Assembly: GCA_963989245.1 (NCBI GenBank)
Contig: OZ022349.1
Coordinates: 2,136,286-2,200,285, forward strand
Length of the DNA stretch: 64,000 nt
Reading direction: 5' to 3'
Source: Nansenia antarctica
Lineage: Eukaryota; Chordata; Actinopteri; Argentiniformes; Microstomatidae
Under the pieces are notes generated by a model. That model did no database searches. It saw nothing but the letters and a program-made list of their open reading frames with translations, and had not been told where the DNA came from. Of this stretch, positions 30,208 to 40,780 are shown in pieces (the stretch's first letter is position 1; every line of letters begins with the position of its first letter). Made by a program: the position numbers and the translations under genes.

Positions 30208-31988
30208 GATAATATAACTTAATTTACAGTATTTTGCAAACTTCAATCTAACGAAGAAGGTAGATTTTCTGCAGAGATCGCTCTCTAGTCGATTGGTGTG
30301 TTTAAAATAGACTGTAAATCTCAGATAAGTTATAGTCAAAAGAATCTGTGTAACGGTAATCTTGTTGGCATAATCTTTGATGGGTGGGTGGTGAGAGCCG
30401 GACTTTGAAGCCCGTTTTTTGTAAAATATAGTGTTTGATGGTAAGGTTTGTTTGTACGGTATTGGAATATCGTGTGTGTCTGTGTAAAATTCGGTGAGGT
30501 TGTGTTTATGTGTTGGAGTGTGGGTGGACTCGGTAGTCTGTTTTGTGTTGTAGCAGTGGAGAACATGTGAGGCTTTGTCTGTTTGAGAGGACGCCATTGT
30601 GTGGGCGGCCATTTGCAGTGTACTGTCAGCAGAGCGTAGACGCCATTTGTGTTGTCCTGTGTAAGCGGAGCGATAACACGCACGCTCGGGCACGCGCGCA
30701 GACGCGCAGGACACACACAGAGACCTTCTAGAGGAACAGTGAAAAACATATGAGAAAGATTTGGATGAGATAAATAATAGTTAAACTGGATTGAAAGATA
30801 ATCTTGATATTGCGGTGTCGTGAAAAGTAATCGTTTATGAAAACAAGTTGTGTTAAAGAGATTGTTTTAAAGCAGGCTACAAACACGCGGGGGTTTCCCC
30901 ACAGAGAAGGACAAAGACTAGCCCCTCCCTCTCCTCCTTCTTCTCCTGTTGTTCAAACATACAGACACGTTGCGTGTGATTGTTGCATTACATAGATTGT
31001 AGTGATTCAAAGATAGAAAGATAGTGAATTGATCATCGGGGGATTTAAAGTAGTTTAAAGATATTTGTCATAGTTTGTTAAAAGTAAAGATAGATTGTGA
31101 CTTTAGGTTAGATTCAAAGCATATGAGGCAATTTGTGCGTGAGCCTAGACAAGGCTGCTTTCCCTGAGCAGAATCACAGCAGGGTCACAGACCCCAATAA
31201 AACGGCCCTGCCTGCTTGCATAGAATGTTGACGAGAGATCTGTAGAGATCACTCATAGATTGATGTTTTTAAATGATTGTTCTATATTAAATTACTTTAA
31301 TTAATTTAATTAATTACTAATTGGTTGAATTAATTATTCAGATCATTCATTATCTGTTTCACAAAACTTTGATCAATTGTTTTGTGATAATTTAATGATA
31401 ATCATTCCTTTTTTGATATTTTGATAAATAGCTGAATGACTTCACAGGTTTGCATCGATGAAGTGTCAATGAATAATTCTAACTAATCATTCATTCCTTT
31501 CATTTAACAGTTGATTTATTTACAGGTTGTAATTAATATTTGTAATTTACATATTTTATTTTAGTTAGGTCATTTCCACAGTGTTTGATTAAGGAATAGC
31601 AGAATAGTACATATTTGATAGTTGAGCAGTAAAAGGGTTTTTGTGGATCAGTGAATACTTAGGTGTGACCAGCCATTGTGATTTAATAATTGTGTTGACC
31701 AGAACTGTAATTAGTATTGAATGAGTAATCAAGTGACACATATTCATAAACAATTAGGAAACACATTTAAGTATAAAGTACTTACACAGCTATTAGATTT
31801 AAGTTAATACTGCACTGACATACACAAGAGGCAAATCTGTTATTCTGAGTTGCAGGGTTTTGTGGGGACGGTTAATACAGTTATATTGGACTAGCATTTG
31901 TTTAGCAAACAAGACAATAGGAAGGTGGGTTGTAAGAAGCGTACACCTTATCTAATATAGAATATTGTCAGCATATTGAGCAAGTAGA
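30208..31988 (+). other. ERV leader, unusually long
   Basis: About 1.8 kb between the primer site and gag. It is AT-rich in the second half. A reverse frame at 30145-30714 has no recognisable similarity. The length is greater than most retroviral leaders and would hold packaging signals and any splice donor; none can be pinpointed here. Confidence 0.5.
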
Positions 31989-33746
31989 ATGGGGTCGAAT
32001 TCCACGAAGCTGTTAAAAGATATTAGTGAACATCGTGGAATGTTGGCTACGTTATCCCCTATGGCTATAGTGGAAAAAATGAATCCTCTTGTTAGGGAAA
32101 TTAGCAAAATGTCAACGAAATGGAATAGCCGTTGGGCATACATTGAACAGCCGTGGCCGAAAGAGGGCAGCATTAATTTACAATTAATTGCAACATTGGA
32201 AATACTTATCAATGGGCACAAAGCACATCAAAGAGGAAAGATTAGATCAGAGAAACGCAAGTTAGAGTTAGCTATTTTAGATCTATTTAAGGTAGAGGGA
32301 CAGAAAATAGCTCAGATGGAACCGGAAAAGAAAAAAGAATTGGCCAGAACACTGGAACAGAAACTGAACATTTCATCCCCAGACCTGTGTCCTGCCCCCA
32401 GTCCCCCTCCATATGCTAAGGCACTGGAGGATCATTCCCAGAAGAAGAAGAAGGAGCCAAGGGGAAAAGGGGACGACAGGAGTGACGAGGAAGATGACAG
32501 CGAAGATGGCAGTGCAGACTCAAGTGATGACGACAATGCAGATGGAGGCTACAACGCGCAGGTCAGGAAGATGATAGCCACAGCCGAAAGGAAAGGTGGG
32601 AGAAGACGCCCGGAGAAAGAGGGAGATTGTCACCGAATGTCATCAAATACATTAAAGAACTGTCCAGTGCTGATTCGGGGTAACAAGATGGAATATCATC
32701 CGTGGCATCATACAGATTTGTCTGAAGTGATCGAGAAACTCCCAGTTCTTCAAGAGGGAGGACATTCGTGGACGCGAGAGGTCGACGTGATACTGACAGG
32801 AACGCAGGCCGCGATGGGAGACCTGAAAAGACTCTTAGCTTTTATTGCAGGATTGGATACAATGCAGGAAATATTGATGAAGGCAGGACTTCATAGATAT
32901 ATCAATACATCAGTTTATGATCCAGAGCTCTTCGCAGCAAACAGAGGCAGGCTGTGGAAAGCAATCAGAGAGACCTACCCTACTCACATTCACCCAGACA
33001 ATATCATTGTGAAGCCACTGGGGGGGGATGAGAATCCCAGGGGTTATATTGCCCGTGTGCACTCTCAATGGAGAAGTGTGACAGGGAAAGACGCTGAAGA
33101 TAACCCCTTAGAAAAATCCATAATCAGGGAAAAAATACAAGAAGGGCTTCCTACCCCAGTTAAGGATAAGCTAGCAGAAGTGGTGGGGCTACGACACATG
33201 AACAAAGCTGTTTATATAGACCACGTAGCTCATCAAGTTGAGTTATATCGAAAGAACATTCAGATACAGAAGGCACGAGACGAAGAATCCCTCAGAATAT
33301 TGACTCATTTGCAATTGACTGAAAGCGAGAGGAACATAGAGGGAGTGCAGGCTTTAGCCCCACAGCAACAGCCACCTGGAGTGCAGACTGCTACTTACCA
33401 GTCCTACTCACAGGGGCCACAAGGGGGGTATCCTGCTACTTACCAGTCCTACCCACAGGGGCCACAAGGGGGGTATCCATACCCACAAGGGCCACCAGGG
33501 GTGCAAGCGGTTCCATGCCAGATGTACACACAGCCTGGCCAAGGACCACCACCAGGGGGATGGACAGCAGCAGGGAAGGAGATGCTAGAACCATGCCAAT
33601 GCGACCAGAATGGACATCTAGCCTGTGCCTGCTGCAACAGGCCCCAGGGGGGCGCAGGGGGGAGCCAAGGAGGAGGATATTGGCCCCCTACTACACCTGC
33701 TCCAGGAGTGATGAACCCTTACGGAGGCCCAGCAGCTGGCCTATAG
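31989..33746 (+). CDS. gag: ERV Gag polyprotein, intact frame (585 aa)
   Basis: The ATG has A at -3 and G at +4. MGSNST at the N-terminus is a typical myristoylation start for a matrix domain. A PPPY late-domain motif lies at residues 139-142. An acidic Ser/Asp/Glu segment follows, then a capsid-like region (about 215-435) and a Gln/Pro/Tyr/Gly-rich tail in which TYQS(Y)-QGPQGGYP is duplicated. The C-terminus has a Cys/His cluster (CQCDQNGHLACACC) that does not follow the usual C-x2-C-x4-H-x4-C spacing. The frame ends in TAG and the downstream pol remnant continues in the same frame. Gag would assemble virus-like particles; expression is unknown. Confidence 0.88.
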   Translation: MGSNSTKLLKDISEHRGMLATLSPMAIVEKMNPLVREISKMSTKWNSRWAYIEQPWPKEGSINLQLIATLEILINGHKAHQRGKIRSEKRKLELAILDLFKVEGQKIAQMEPEKKKELARTLEQKLNISSPDLCPAPSPPPYAKALEDHSQKKKKEPRGKGDDRSDEEDDSEDGSADSSDDDNADGGYNAQVRKMIATAERKGGRRRPEKEGDCHRMSSNTLKNCPVLIRGNKMEYHPWHHTDLSEVIEKLPVLQEGGHSWTREVDVILTGTQAAMGDLKRLLAFIAGLDTMQEILMKAGLHRYINTSVYDPELFAANRGRLWKAIRETYPTHIHPDNIIVKPLGGDENPRGYIARVHSQWRSVTGKDAEDNPLEKSIIREKIQEGLPTPVKDKLAEVVGLRHMNKAVYIDHVAHQVELYRKNIQIQKARDEESLRILTHLQLTESERNIEGVQALAPQQQPPGVQTATYQSYSQGPQGGYPATYQSYPQGPQGGYPYPQGPPGVQAVPCQMYTQPGQGPPPGGWTAAGKEMLEPCQCDQNGHLACACCNRPQGGAGGSQGGGYWPPTTPAPGVMNPYGGPAAGL

Positions 33747-35642
33747 GGGTGCCCGGAAGATCCGAGTGGGAGGTGCCAGCTGGTGGTGACAAAGAAGCCT
33801 GAAGGCGCCACGCACCTCCCTATGTCTAGAGAATATGTGAAGACAATCGGATTTGAGGGAATTAAACAGCTGATTCCTACAACTGAGCTTGTAGACTTAG
33901 AGTACAAGGGACAGAGAGCAACTCTGTCAACACTTGTGTCAGAACACACGCCAACAGGGCTGCTAGGGAGAGATGCTCTATGCCAATTGAACTGTACAGT
34001 AAAATGCACACCTGACGGCTGTCAGGTGACGATGCCATCCGGTGCTCAGGTTCCATCGACAGCCAAAGTGATTAAGCATAGAACAGACCTACAAGCTTTG
34101 CCTTTAAAGGGAGCTGATATAGAATATTGGGTTGATGGGTCTTGTTACGGGGTAGGAGAAACTTTGTGCGCTGGGTATTCCTTAGTTAAAGCACAAAATT
34201 CAAAGTTTATTGTAGAACAGGCTGAGGCAGTTCCTCAGCCTTGCTCGGCTCAGTTGGCTGAATTGATTGCCCTCACAGAAGCATGCAACTTGGGAACCGG
34301 ACGGAGAGTGACAGTGTACACCGACTCTGCCTATGCACATAATGTTTGTCATTTTAATGGAGCTGTATGGAGGGGGCGGGGTTTTAAGAGAACTGATGGT
34401 ACGCCTATACAGCATCACGCACAGATCATGAAGCTGTTACAAGCCATGATGAAGCCAAAGGAATTAGCCATAGTGAAGTGTGCCACACACAGGTCTGACT
34501 CATCACATGTCACACAAGGTAACAGGGCTGCAGAGGATGCAGCCAAAGCCATTACAGGAGCAGACAAGGCAGGTAAAGGTCTTCTGGTCACACATGAAAA
34601 GCAATTACAGGGCATGGTCACACTTGAGGATTTATTGATGTTACAGAGTAGAGTAACTACGTTAGACAAGAGCGTTTGGCTAGCAAGGGGGGCAAGTCAG
34701 GATGACACAGGTCTATGGAGGAATCATGAGGGGTTGGTTGTAGCACCCTCAGATTTATTAGGCATGTTAATACAGGAAGCTCATGGATTAGCACATGTGG
34801 CTAGGGGGGAGGTAAGACGCAAGATCACCAAGAAATATGGGTTTTGGAGTCCATATTTGATGGAACAGATTGACCATGCTTTAGGTCAATGTGGGGTCTG
34901 TTGGAGAAACAACATCAGAGTGGGTACACCAGTGGTGTCTGGGCATATCCCTACCCCAATAGGGCCACGGGTGGTGGACAGGGGGGTGGATGTACAGAGT
35001 AGGCAGGATGTTGTGCCAACAGGTGCCGAGGTCCCCAGAGAACCTGAGAAGGAGGAGCTACGAGGAGATGCTGTGGTGTTGCCAGAGCCAGTGGCAATGC
35101 CAGTGTTACAGCCAGTGACATTACCGGCAGTGCCTGAAACCGAGGGGACAGTGGAAAGCTGTCCAGATGCCAATGAACCAGAAACCAACGAAGCAGAGAG
35201 TGCTGACAGTCTGGAGGTCCAGCCTGGGAGTGTCCAAAGCCTGGACACCTGTGCTACTGGGGATGCTGGCGAGTGCCTGCACCATGCTTCAGATGATGCT
35301 GAGGGCGACTCCCCAGACCTTGATCAGCGTGGGAGGGGACCAGGCGGCTGCCTGAACCTCAATGACACTGACGGACGACGACCAGTTAGGAAAAGATTAA
35401 AGACTATGAATAGGGTAGTGAAGCAGCAGATCAAAGGGAACGACGGGAATGGACAGCAGATGATAGCATGGCTGGAAACGGTCTTAGGGGCATGGGAAAC
35501 TTATTTTGCCAAGATAGGAGCACCTATTATAGCAGACATGATTTTTGACTTTCTTAGGAGGCAGGGCCTCATTGACTGTTTTTGGAAAATCAGTCACTCA
35601 GTCCACGTTAATGAACTTTTCAGAAGACTAGTCCTCACCTGA
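33747..35642 (+). pseudogene. pol: ERV truncated pol remnant (RT and integrase core deleted)
   Basis: Open in the gag frame from the base after the UAG to the TGA at 35640. Counting from 33783: residues 1-105 resemble the C-terminal part of a retropepsin (LLGRDAL) without the catalytic Asp-Thr/Ser-Gly. About 112-255 is an RNase H domain with YWVDGS, AELIAL and VYTDSA, but GNRAAED in place of the usual final Asp position. About 325-375 is an integrase zinc-binding domain (HGLAH, CGVC). No reverse transcriptase lies between the first two and no integrase D,D-E core follows. The last 230 residues are Pro/Glu-rich, then a basic and hydrophobic tail I cannot assign. The joins keep the frame open. 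Confidence 0.82.
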
Positions 35643-36293
35643 GGTGAAGATCTATGCATTAATGCATTCCCTTTGTCCTATGCTTACTGTTGGAGAATTA
35701 TGTGTTATGATAACTGAATGTCATTATTTGTGTATTGTTTGTTTGTTTCTATATCGTGTGATTGAGGTCAGTTGAGAAGTGATGTGGTGGTTATACAAAG
35801 CTAGGAGAGAGGTTCTGTTCCTAGCGCAACGAAAATGGAAAGCTCCTGACTATGAAAGTGTTATCAATCTGAGACAGCGGTAAAGGCTGTTCTCCAACTG
35901 GGTACAAGTGCTAGTAACCTCTGACCCTGACGCTTCAAGGACAAAGAAAACATCGGTCGTTGGAAGTTTCTGTATTGATTTGTGCATGATGAACTGTGTT
36001 TAGTTTAATTGTGATTGTTATTTTCAAAATTCTTTTTATTATTGGTTGTTTTCTATTTTTTGTTTATGATATCTTTGGTTCCTAATACTGGTCCTGGGTT
36101 GGTCTGTGTTATTGTGCTTCTTGTGTTGTGTGTTGGTGTAGTTTTTCTGTCTGTTGTTGTTTATTTTTTAATTTTTAATTTTATTTTAAAAAAAAAAATT
36201 TTTTTGGGGATGTTTTGTGGGGTTTTGTGTTTTTGTTTTTGTTTTATGGTAGTTTAGTTTCGGAACACCCTCTGGGTGGTCCGAGGGGGGATG
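35643..36293 (+). other. ERV 3' internal region and purine tract
   Basis: No recognisable envelope gene. The T-rich segment 36015-36250 is followed by GGTCCGAGGGGGGATG directly before the 3' LTR, a plausible polypurine tract. Confidence 0.6.
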
Positions 36294-36608
36294 TGTCGTA
36301 TATTTCTGTAGTATGTATGATCTATGTATGAATATGTAGTATATTTTAAACACACACACACACACACACACACACTGATCATTAACAGATGGCCCCTGGA
36401 CCAGCTATCAGAGACCTGGGGGTTGGGCAAAGACACACACACGCTGGCCCCTCCCCTCTGGAAGGAAACGGGGACAGAGGGAGAGAGAGCGCTCTCTTCC
36501 CACCCGAGGTCCATGGGGAACGCATGTAATGTATAAATCTGCCTGTAACTGATTAAATTGTCTTAAACTAACTGTTCTTTGATTCATAACCAATAAGAAT
36601 ACACGACA
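36294..36608 (+). repeat. ERV 3' LTR
   Basis: 315 bp, matching the 5' LTR except for one extra CA in the (CA)n. TATAAA at 36532-36537 and ATTAAA at 36552-36557. Followed by the ACAG target duplication. Confidence 0.95.
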
Positions 36609-36892
36609 ACAGTCATATTCTTCTGATGTCTGGGTACAGTCGTTCCATTTGGTGGTGTTAAAAAATTACCAATCAATATCCCTCATGTGTTCCTTATGAC
36701 CCTTGAACAGTTTTCTCAGCCGAATTAAATATATTTCAGGCTTAAAATGTTTTTAGGCCAAGTTCATTTGATCCACTTTTTTTACAACTATAGTTTTAAC
36801 TTCCCTTTCCATATGAATGTGCTGTAGAGGTACAACGCACAACGTGAATGGTTACATGTTGTTTTCTAGATGTCCAATTACATACAGGGAGG

Positions 36893-37097
36893 ACCAGTTA
36901 GCAGACACTTTTAATCCAAAGCGATTTACAATTACAAATTACAGGGACATTCCCCCTGGAGTAACTGAGGGCTAAGTGCCTTACTCAAGGGCACAATAGT
37001 GGTGGTGTGGTTTCAGGCGGGATTTGAACTCACAACCTTCCGCTCACGGCCACCAGTCCAACTCACTATCCACTAGACCACCACTAGCCCCTGATCT
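36893..37097 (-). mobile_element. tRNA-derived SINE, other family
   Basis: On the minus strand, an A-box-like TGGTCTAGTGGATAGTGAG and B-box-like GGTTGTGAGTTCAAATCCC form the head. The tail contains TGTAAATCGCTTTGGATTAAA, written here as CTTTTAATCCAAAGCGATTT on the plus strand. Full-length, without an attached array. Confidence 0.75.
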
Positions 37098-37159
37098 TCA
37101 TCTAAGTCACAAATATAGACAAACACAATGTGCTTAAGCTAAGAACACACAAACAATTA

Positions 37160-37965
37160 TAATATTTCATGTCTTTATTGAACACAACCGTTGAACATTC
37201 ACAGTACTAGTGTAATGGGGTTTTTGGAGAGCAGTGGCTTCCTCTGTGGGGTCCTGTCCATGGACACCGTGCCTGTTCAATGTTTTACGTATGGTAGACT
37301 CATGACCAGAGATGTGAGCCAGTTCCAATGATTCCTTCAACCTTCAAGCCTTTAGCTGTTACTCTAGTCTTCGTTTTTACCTCATTGAGCATTCTGCGTT
37401 GTGCCTTTGGAGTAATTTTGGCTGGGCGCCAACTTCTAGGGAGAGTAGCCACATCTCGATTTATAGACAATTTGTCTAACTGTGGACTGATGAATATCTA
37501 AACTCTTTGAGATTACTTTGTAACCCTTTCCAGCTGGATGCAAATCATCAACGCTTGATCGTAGGTCTTCTGAGATCTCTTTTTTTGCAAGCAGATCAGC
37601 AGATGCTTCTTGTAAATAGCAAACGCAAAATGTTTGAGTGAAAGTAACCACACCTCCTCTAACCACACCTCCAATCTCGTTTCATTGATTGGACAGGTTT
37701 GCTAATCCTAGATCCAATTAGCTTTTGTAGAAGTCATTAGCCTAGGGTTTCACATACTTTTCCCAACCTACACTGTGAATGTTTGAATGATGTACTGTAT
37801 TCAATATGGACAAGGACAATACAATCATTTCTGTGTTATTAGTTAAAACAGACTGTGTTTGTTCATTATTGTAACTTAGATGAAGATCAGATCATATTTT
37901 AAGACAAATGTATACATAAATGCAGGTAAGTGAAAAAGTTCACTTACTTTTTCTTGCCACTATAA
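37160..37965 (-). pseudogene. Decayed Tc1/mariner transposon
   Basis: The minus-strand frame at 37436-37666 has EISEDLRSSVDDLHPAGKGY and KVISKSLDIHQSTVRQIV, the N-terminal helix-turn-helix of a Tc1-like transposase. Continuation to about 37210 is broken by frameshifts and stops. GTTCACTTACTTTTTCTTGC at 37939-37958 is the terminal repeat. Only one end is clear, so the copy is truncated and dead. Confidence 0.82.
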
Positions 37966-38655
37966 GAAATGCATTATGTCAAATGTGACACGTTCTAATG
38001 CTTTGGTCCTCATGTCTGGATCTGATGTAATGATCAGACTTTTCTTTCGAAAAATGTGAATATCAATGACACATCTCTAGTCAACTAAACACAGTTTGTT
38101 TTGTGAGCCTGCTAACAATGTAAAGTAGTGTTGTAGTTAACTAGGTAGCAGTGGGGATTACTCACCGAATCCATTGCGTTGCAGTATTTTGGCTTGACTA
38201 GCGAGTTTGTGTTGTGATTCTCAACAACGTTGAAACGTAGTTCCGTGTTTCAAAAGAAAAGTCTGAACATTTTGATTGGTTGCCGATATGAGGACCAAAG
38301 CATTAGAACCTGTCACAAATGACTGACGCATTCTTTAATGTAACTGCCAAACCTTGTCTCCTATGCATGTCCGCCATCTCAAGTGAGAGTAACTACAGTA
38401 TATAATAATGCTATCATTTCCATAGTAACAACATAGTCTCTAGGAAACCAGTTCACTATATATACAATCTCTGGCAACAACATTGCAATAACATTGTACC
38501 TTTGTAATTAAATGCTTGTAACTATCATCGTCGCCCTTTCGATCAATTGGAAGTGACATTTCAATGCAGAGACAAGTACAATGTTATTACAAAAGCATAA
38601 CAGCAACATGATGTACTGTAGTGTTACCAGAATTCTTATCATAGAAATATTAGCA
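37966..38655. other. Intergenic stretch, nothing recognised
   Basis: Short inverted relation between ACACGTTCTAATGCTTTGGT at 37990-38003 and ACCAAAGCATTAGAACCTGT at 38295, suggesting a further ~310-bp MITE, not delimited. No gene. Confidence 0.35.
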
Positions 38656-38959
38656 TTAACACTAGAATAGCCATGAGGGGTCATTTGAGTAAAGAAAATG
38701 TGTTTTATCTTTGCACTCGATCAAATTTCAGGACCCTCCTTTCGTGACTTCTCCTATGTGCGTTCTACCACCCAGTATCCTTACATTTTCAACATCACAT
38801 CAGGATAAGTTAATATGAAGCTATTTTGCAGTTTTTCTGTGTAGGAAGCAGGCTAATTTACAAGTGGCCAACTAGTGGTCGTTGTGTGTAAATAGCAGCT
38901 TACCATTGTAAAGAGGGGGTCATTTAGTAGGTAAAAAGGCACGGCTGTTCTAGTGTTAA
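38656..38959 (+). mobile_element. TTAA-target MITE, copy 2
   Basis: TTAACACTAGAATAGCC at left and GGCTGTTCTAGTGTTAA at right, 304 bp with TTAA on both sides. The best preserved copy of the family at 8209 and 61652. Confidence 0.88.
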
Positions 38960-40780
38960 TCATTAGCATTACTGATATACAGTAGGGTCTTCCTCATCAG
39001 TCAGTACAAGGTTAGCTATTGTATGCTGTAAGAAAATCGTCTTGTGTCTAAACTCTTCTTGTTATTTGGAAAGTAAACCACTCAATGAACATGAAAGTGC
39101 AACATGATGTGTTCTGGTCAAGTGAAATCAAGACCAGAAATCAAGAATTGTCAAAAACAAAACTGAAAAGCATCAAGTGACTGAAAACCGAAAAAACAAT
39201 TGAGTGACATTAGTTTTGGTACCAAAGAAAAGCCACTTCAAGTAAAACACCACACAGCTACCACACGCCTGATGTCTGTTTGTTGAGCTGATTAAACATA
39301 CAGTACTAGTCTAGTACACACACATTCACAGCAACCCTGTATCACAGTGGACAGCTCTAGTGTTACTATTAGACATGAAAGTGTTGTATACAAATGTATT
39401 ATCCTTGGACATCAGAGGTCAACCTTCTGCTTCTGAAATGGACCCATCGCTAAGCCACGCCTTGAAATAGAAATTGTCCAATCATATCGCAGCAAAAGTC
39501 ACGACAGGCAGACAACTCGACCAAACAACTCGCTAACATCTGATGAAGAAAAGCTTCTAGAAGAAATCTAGAAATATTCTTGTCATCTTTAAAAAAAAAA
39601 AAAAAAAAAAGAGTATATTACTTGCTGTGGTAAATCAGAAATCAGAAATTTGCTAATGAAATAGAAGTATTTCTTTCATTCACACTTCTGTTAACAGTCA
39701 GTACTTGTTCAACATCTTCAAAACAAAGAAAACATCTGAAAGTCATGATCATTTTCTGGGGTGTTTCAAAATGATTTCAATACAAATTCGTTGGGAATGG
39801 GAATATCTTCCTAGTGTTGCCACTAGGTGGCGACGTTGTACCATTTATAATCTGACGACAACTTGCACCCCAGAGCTCTGTTTCATAACCACTTATTATC
39901 ATACATATCTCATGTTATCATGACTCACAATATCTTAATAATGGTAAAAATATATTTAACAATATACATTTTTGCTTTTATTGCAAGAACTTGTCCATCT
40001 ACATGTGAAAAGCTTTGAGGACACAGTATGTTTTACAAAAAATATGAACAATAATTTTTATATAAACCGCATACATAAACATCAATTAAAGTATTGACAC
40101 TTGTTTGACCATGTAAATACCACCTCACATAGTTAATAGGACAAGCAGCTTGTACAACCCTGTGCTTACAACACTGTCTCACAGTGAGCGACATTAAAGA
40201 CCACCACAATGGTCAGCACATGTTCGTCAAATCATCACCACCACACAGAATAGCCAAACACGTTAAATAACATGGAGGCGGAGAGGGGAGGAGGGGAGGG
40301 TGGAAAGAGGGGGAGTCATTATTGTTTTGTTGAATGTTGAATGCCCGGTAACGTGGGTGTTTGTTTAAAAAAAGAAATCCACCCCTCCTATTCATCTCCA
40401 ACTGATTAATTTCAAAGAGTGTCTGCATGCCATCCTGAAAAGGCAACTAGAACTGTTGATGTACAGCGTGTGTGCGTGTGTGTGTGTATATACAGGAAGA
40501 ACTGGGCTTCTTACAGCAATAGATATTTCCAAACTATTTGACAGCCCTTTCAAGTGTACAAATATCCTGCTGGATTTACAGATCTTCCATGCCGACCCAG
40601 GCCGCTGATAACATATCGTCCCACACTTTGATCTTTTCATCTGGCAAAGGATAACAACACAGAGACAGCTGATCAAGATTTGTTCAACTTCACGGCTTTT
40701 GTTAGCATCAGCGCGGCGTGTTCGCTAGCAGTTCTCTAGCAGTTCTCTTGCTAGTGTCTAGCTGACTGCCTGGACACTAA
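38960..40780. other. Downstream of chrm3, probable 3' UTR at its right end
   Basis: AT-rich unique DNA. The part adjoining 40780 should be the chrm3 3' UTR on the minus strand. A poly-A run lies at 39591-39610 and a (TG)n at 40466-40488. The poly(A) site cannot be fixed by eye. No other gene was found. Confidence 0.4.

Larger units (their letters stand above)
29873..36608 (+). mobile_element. Young, internally deleted endogenous retrovirus
   Basis: Two LTRs (29873-30185, 36294-36608) with TGTCG...CGACA ends differ, as far as I can see, only by one CA unit. ACAG flanks both sides (29869-29872 and 36609-36612), a 4-bp target duplication. Internal order: primer-binding-site-like TGG 4 nt after the LTR, 1.8-kb leader, open gag, single in-frame UAG, a pol remnant, purine tract, 3' LTR. 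The front of protease, the reverse transcriptase, the integrase core and a recognisable envelope are absent. Same-frame gag/pol with one stop is gamma/epsilon-retrovirus style. It cannot replicate on its own. Confidence 0.93.

Noticed and set aside
30145..30714. 189-codon minus-strand frame in the ERV leader
   Set aside because: Overlaps the LTR end, has no recognisable domain and runs against the element's transcription.
33783..35642. Treating the pol remnant as an independent gene with a GTG start
   Set aside because: It is in frame with gag and open back to the UAG at 33744. Vertebrate initiation at this GTG has no support.
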